In this document: positions 62,591 to 64,000 of the stretch, piece after piece
Numbering within the stretch: the stretch's first letter is position 1
How the letters are laid out: the number at the start of each line of letters is the position of its first letter
Assembly: GCA_965222935.1 (NCBI GenBank)
Contig: CBDCVA010000002.1
Location: 1,674,001-1,738,000 of the forward strand
Length of the DNA stretch: 64,000 bases
Source: CBDCVA01 sp965222935 [NCBI: Candidatus Latescibacterota bacterium]
Lineage (GTDB): Bacteria; Latescibacterota; CBDCVA01
Direction of reading: 5' to 3'
The notes under the pieces: generated by a model
Seen by the model: only the letters and a program-made list of their open reading frames with translations
Told to the model about the DNA's origin: nothing
The model's database searches: none
Position numbers and translations under genes: made by a program

Positions 62591-63673
62591 ATGGCGACAG
62601 CGACTAACCAGTTTTCGCCGGACTATGCGGTTCCGCCCGGGTGGGTCCTCGACGAACGCTTGGAGGTTCAAGGCATCTCGCGCGCGGAATTCGCTCGGCG
62701 GTGCGGACGTTCTCCAAAGTTGATCAGTGAGATTATCGCCGGGAAGGCGCCCATAGAACCGGAGACGGCTCTCCAGTTTGAAAAGGTGCTGGGCGTGGAT
62801 GTGAGGATCTGGCTTGGTATTGAGTCTGCCTACCAGCTTCATCGGGCCCGGGAGGCCGAGGCGGCGGTTGCTTCGGTCGAGTGGTCGAAAGGCTTTCCGG
62901 TTCGTGAGCTCGTGGAGCAGGGCTGCTTCGGGCGACCGGAATCGGATGCAGATGCGGTTTCCAAGCTTCATGAGTTCTTTGGTGTCGGCTCCGTCGAAGC
63001 CTGGACCGCAAAGTACGGTCTGGTGAACGTTGCTTATCTGCATTCGCCGAGCTTCAAGAGCGACGAGTTTGCCCTAGCGACGTGGCACCGCCTCGGCGAG
63101 CTGGAAGCAGAGCGTCAGGAATGCGCTGATTACGACAAAGGAGAATTCAAGCGCGCGATGAGGGAAATCCGGGGGCTAACGCGGGTGCCCATTCGCGAGG
63201 CCTTGAAGCGCGCGCGGCAGCTTAGTAATCAGGCGGGCGTTGCACTGGCGCTGGTTAAGCCGCTGCCGAAGACTGCGCTCAGCGGTGCCGCTTGGTGGCT
63301 TTCACCTCGAAAGGCGGTCATCCTGTTGAGTGCGCGCCACAAATCAGATGATCATCTTTGGTTCAGCTTCTTCCACGAGGCCGCACACCTTCTGCTTCAC
63401 GGCAAGAAAGACGTCTTCGTTGAAGGGCCGAATGACGGCGGTGACGGTTTCGAGGCCGAGGCAAATGAATGGGCTTCCAACGCGCTCGTTGCGCGAACTG
63501 ACTGGAAACGGTTCACCGCGACTCCGCCGCGTAGCAAATCGGCTGTCCGTGCATTCGCGAATGAGCAGGAAATTGCACCGGGCATCGTCGTCGGAATGCT
63601 CCAGCACGCCCGTCTCTTGCCCTGGACACACCTCAATGGACTCAAGGTACGTTATCAATGGAAGGATGATTGA
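62591..63673 (+). CDS. HigA-type HTH antitoxin fused to an ImmA/IrrE metallopeptidase
   Basis: 360 residues. Residues 14-80 are an XRE helix-turn-helix of the HigA kind (GISRAEFARRCGRSPKLISE, IIAGKAPIEPETALQFEKVL). Residues about 210-320 carry the zinc peptidase motif FHEAAHLLLH (262-266) with a third ligand near EAEANEWASN (288-296). This fusion is known as an antitoxin partner of HigB. It likely represses the pair by binding their promoter; the peptidase part might be involved in its own cleavage. Confidence 0.88.
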   Translation: MATATNQFSPDYAVPPGWVLDERLEVQGISRAEFARRCGRSPKLISEIIAGKAPIEPETALQFEKVLGVDVRIWLGIESAYQLHRAREAEAAVASVEWSKGFPVRELVEQGCFGRPESDADAVSKLHEFFGVGSVEAWTAKYGLVNVAYLHSPSFKSDEFALATWHRLGELEAERQECADYDKGEFKRAMREIRGLTRVPIREALKRARQLSNQAGVALALVKPLPKTALSGAAWWLSPRKAVILLSARHKSDDHLWFSFFHEAAHLLLHGKKDVFVEGPNDGGDGFEAEANEWASNALVARTDWKRFTATPPRSKSAVRAFANEQEIAPGIVVGMLQHARLLPWTHLNGLKVRYQWKDD

Positions 63674-63745
63674 CGACCCTCGCTCAAATCAGAGGCTCGC
63701 GGCAATCTGAACCCTGATGAGAGCATGCTGTCAGGCGGCTCAACC

Positions 63746-64000
63746 TCAAAACCGCGCTGCGCTCAGCCGCCAATAGGCGGCTGAATCCTTCAGTTCCTTC
63801 CGGTCTTTTGCGTAGTCCCAGGGTAGTTTGTTGGTGTCGTCTCGTGCCTTCGGGTCCGCGCCCGCATCTAGGAGGGCGGAGATCACGGCCGGGTTCTCGT
63901 TACTATAGGCCGCCACATGGAGAGGGGTCATGTCGAATTGCCCTCGCGCCTTGGGGTCCGCCCCTGCCTCCAGAAGGGCGACGATCACGGCCGGGTAAAC
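63746..64000 (-). CDS. Ankyrin-repeat protein, C-terminal part
   Basis: The frame enters from the right edge, so the N-terminus lies outside. Two 33-residue ankyrin repeats are visible (PAVIVALLEAGADPKARG, then MTPLHVAAYSNENPAVISAL), followed by a degenerate cap (LPWDYAKDRKELKDSAAYW). Probably a protein-protein interaction module. Function unknown. Confidence 0.8.
   Translation of the reverse strand, partial: VYPAVIVALLEAGADPKARGQFDMTPLHVAAYSNENPAVISALLDAGADPKARDDTNKLPWDYAKDRKELKDSAAYWRLSAARF

Overview
The window is GC-rich, densely coded DNA from a Gram-negative bacterium. Evidence for an outer membrane includes a zinc-operon porin with a His/Glu-rich segment, a YidC with a large periplasmic domain, and many lipobox signal peptides. 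The gene content (DUF2723 membrane protein, FG-GAP protein with a FlgD/sorting-type C-terminal domain, phytanoyl-CoA dioxygenase-like protein, creatininase, DUF1028, many peptide-binding lipoproteins) suggests the FCB/Latescibacterota-like candidate phyla. That placement is inference; no rRNA is present. Three tRNAs are seen: Ser-GCT, Gln-CTG and initiator Met-CAT.

Layout. 1-3.9 kb (minus): an operon of a DppC-like permease, a TPR lipoprotein, 3-methyladenine glycosylase I and a LolA/LolB-like lipoprotein cut by the window edge. 4.0-8.4 kb: tRNA-Ser, an orphan LivJ-like binding protein, then a restriction-modification (R-M) island. In it a compact Eco29kI-type system (46-aa ORF, amino-methyltransferase, frameshifted GIY-YIG nuclease) sits inside the remains of a type ISP restriction gene. 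8.4-14.6 kb: gltX, tRNA-Gln and a glycan/membrane cluster (DUF2723, GT2, methyltransferase). 14.8-20.7 kb: a HEPN/MNT pair, HAD phosphatase, trpS, then rpmH-rnpA-yidD-yidC-rsmG, with rnpA apparently starting at CTG over the rpmH stop. 20.7-27.2 kb: DUF2007, a split glutamine-dependent NAD synthetase, an unknown envelope protein, a DinB-like protein, rsmI, ndk and tmk. 27.4-35.0 kb: an oligopeptide-binding lipoprotein and its likely DppB/DppC permeases, separated by a methyltransferase-HNH fusion, a threonine-dehydrogenase-like SDR, an orphan HEPN protein and an SRPBCC protein. 35.0-41.6 kb: sat, an UlaG-like hydrolase, creatininase, PTPS/QueD with a FolM-like reductase, a second peptide-binding lipoprotein and queC. 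41.7-51.9 kb (minus): PIG-L deacetylase, folC, an iron-type ABC importer, a ferredoxin-NADP reductase and DUF1028. 52.1-58.5 kb: PhyH-like protein, FG-GAP protein, aroA, a D-cysteine desulfhydrase/ACC deaminase-like enzyme and a pterin carbinolamine dehydratase. 58.5-61.8 kb (minus): zinc uptake operon (small CxxC protein, porin, ZnuA, ZnuB, no ATPase). 61.9-64 kb: tRNA-fMet, a HigB / HigA-ImmA toxin-antitoxin pair and an ankyrin-repeat gene cut by the window end.

Three themes recur. First, transporter parts lack ATPases (peptide and zinc systems), so shared ATPases probably lie elsewhere. Second, pterin and 7-deazaguanine chemistry is represented by PTPS, FolM-like SDR, PCD and QueC. Third, mobile defence and toxin genes sit between housekeeping genes. 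A short dispersed repeat (core GTCGAAGGG) recurs six times between genes, always on the plus strand. No IS element, CRISPR array or origin of replication was recognised.
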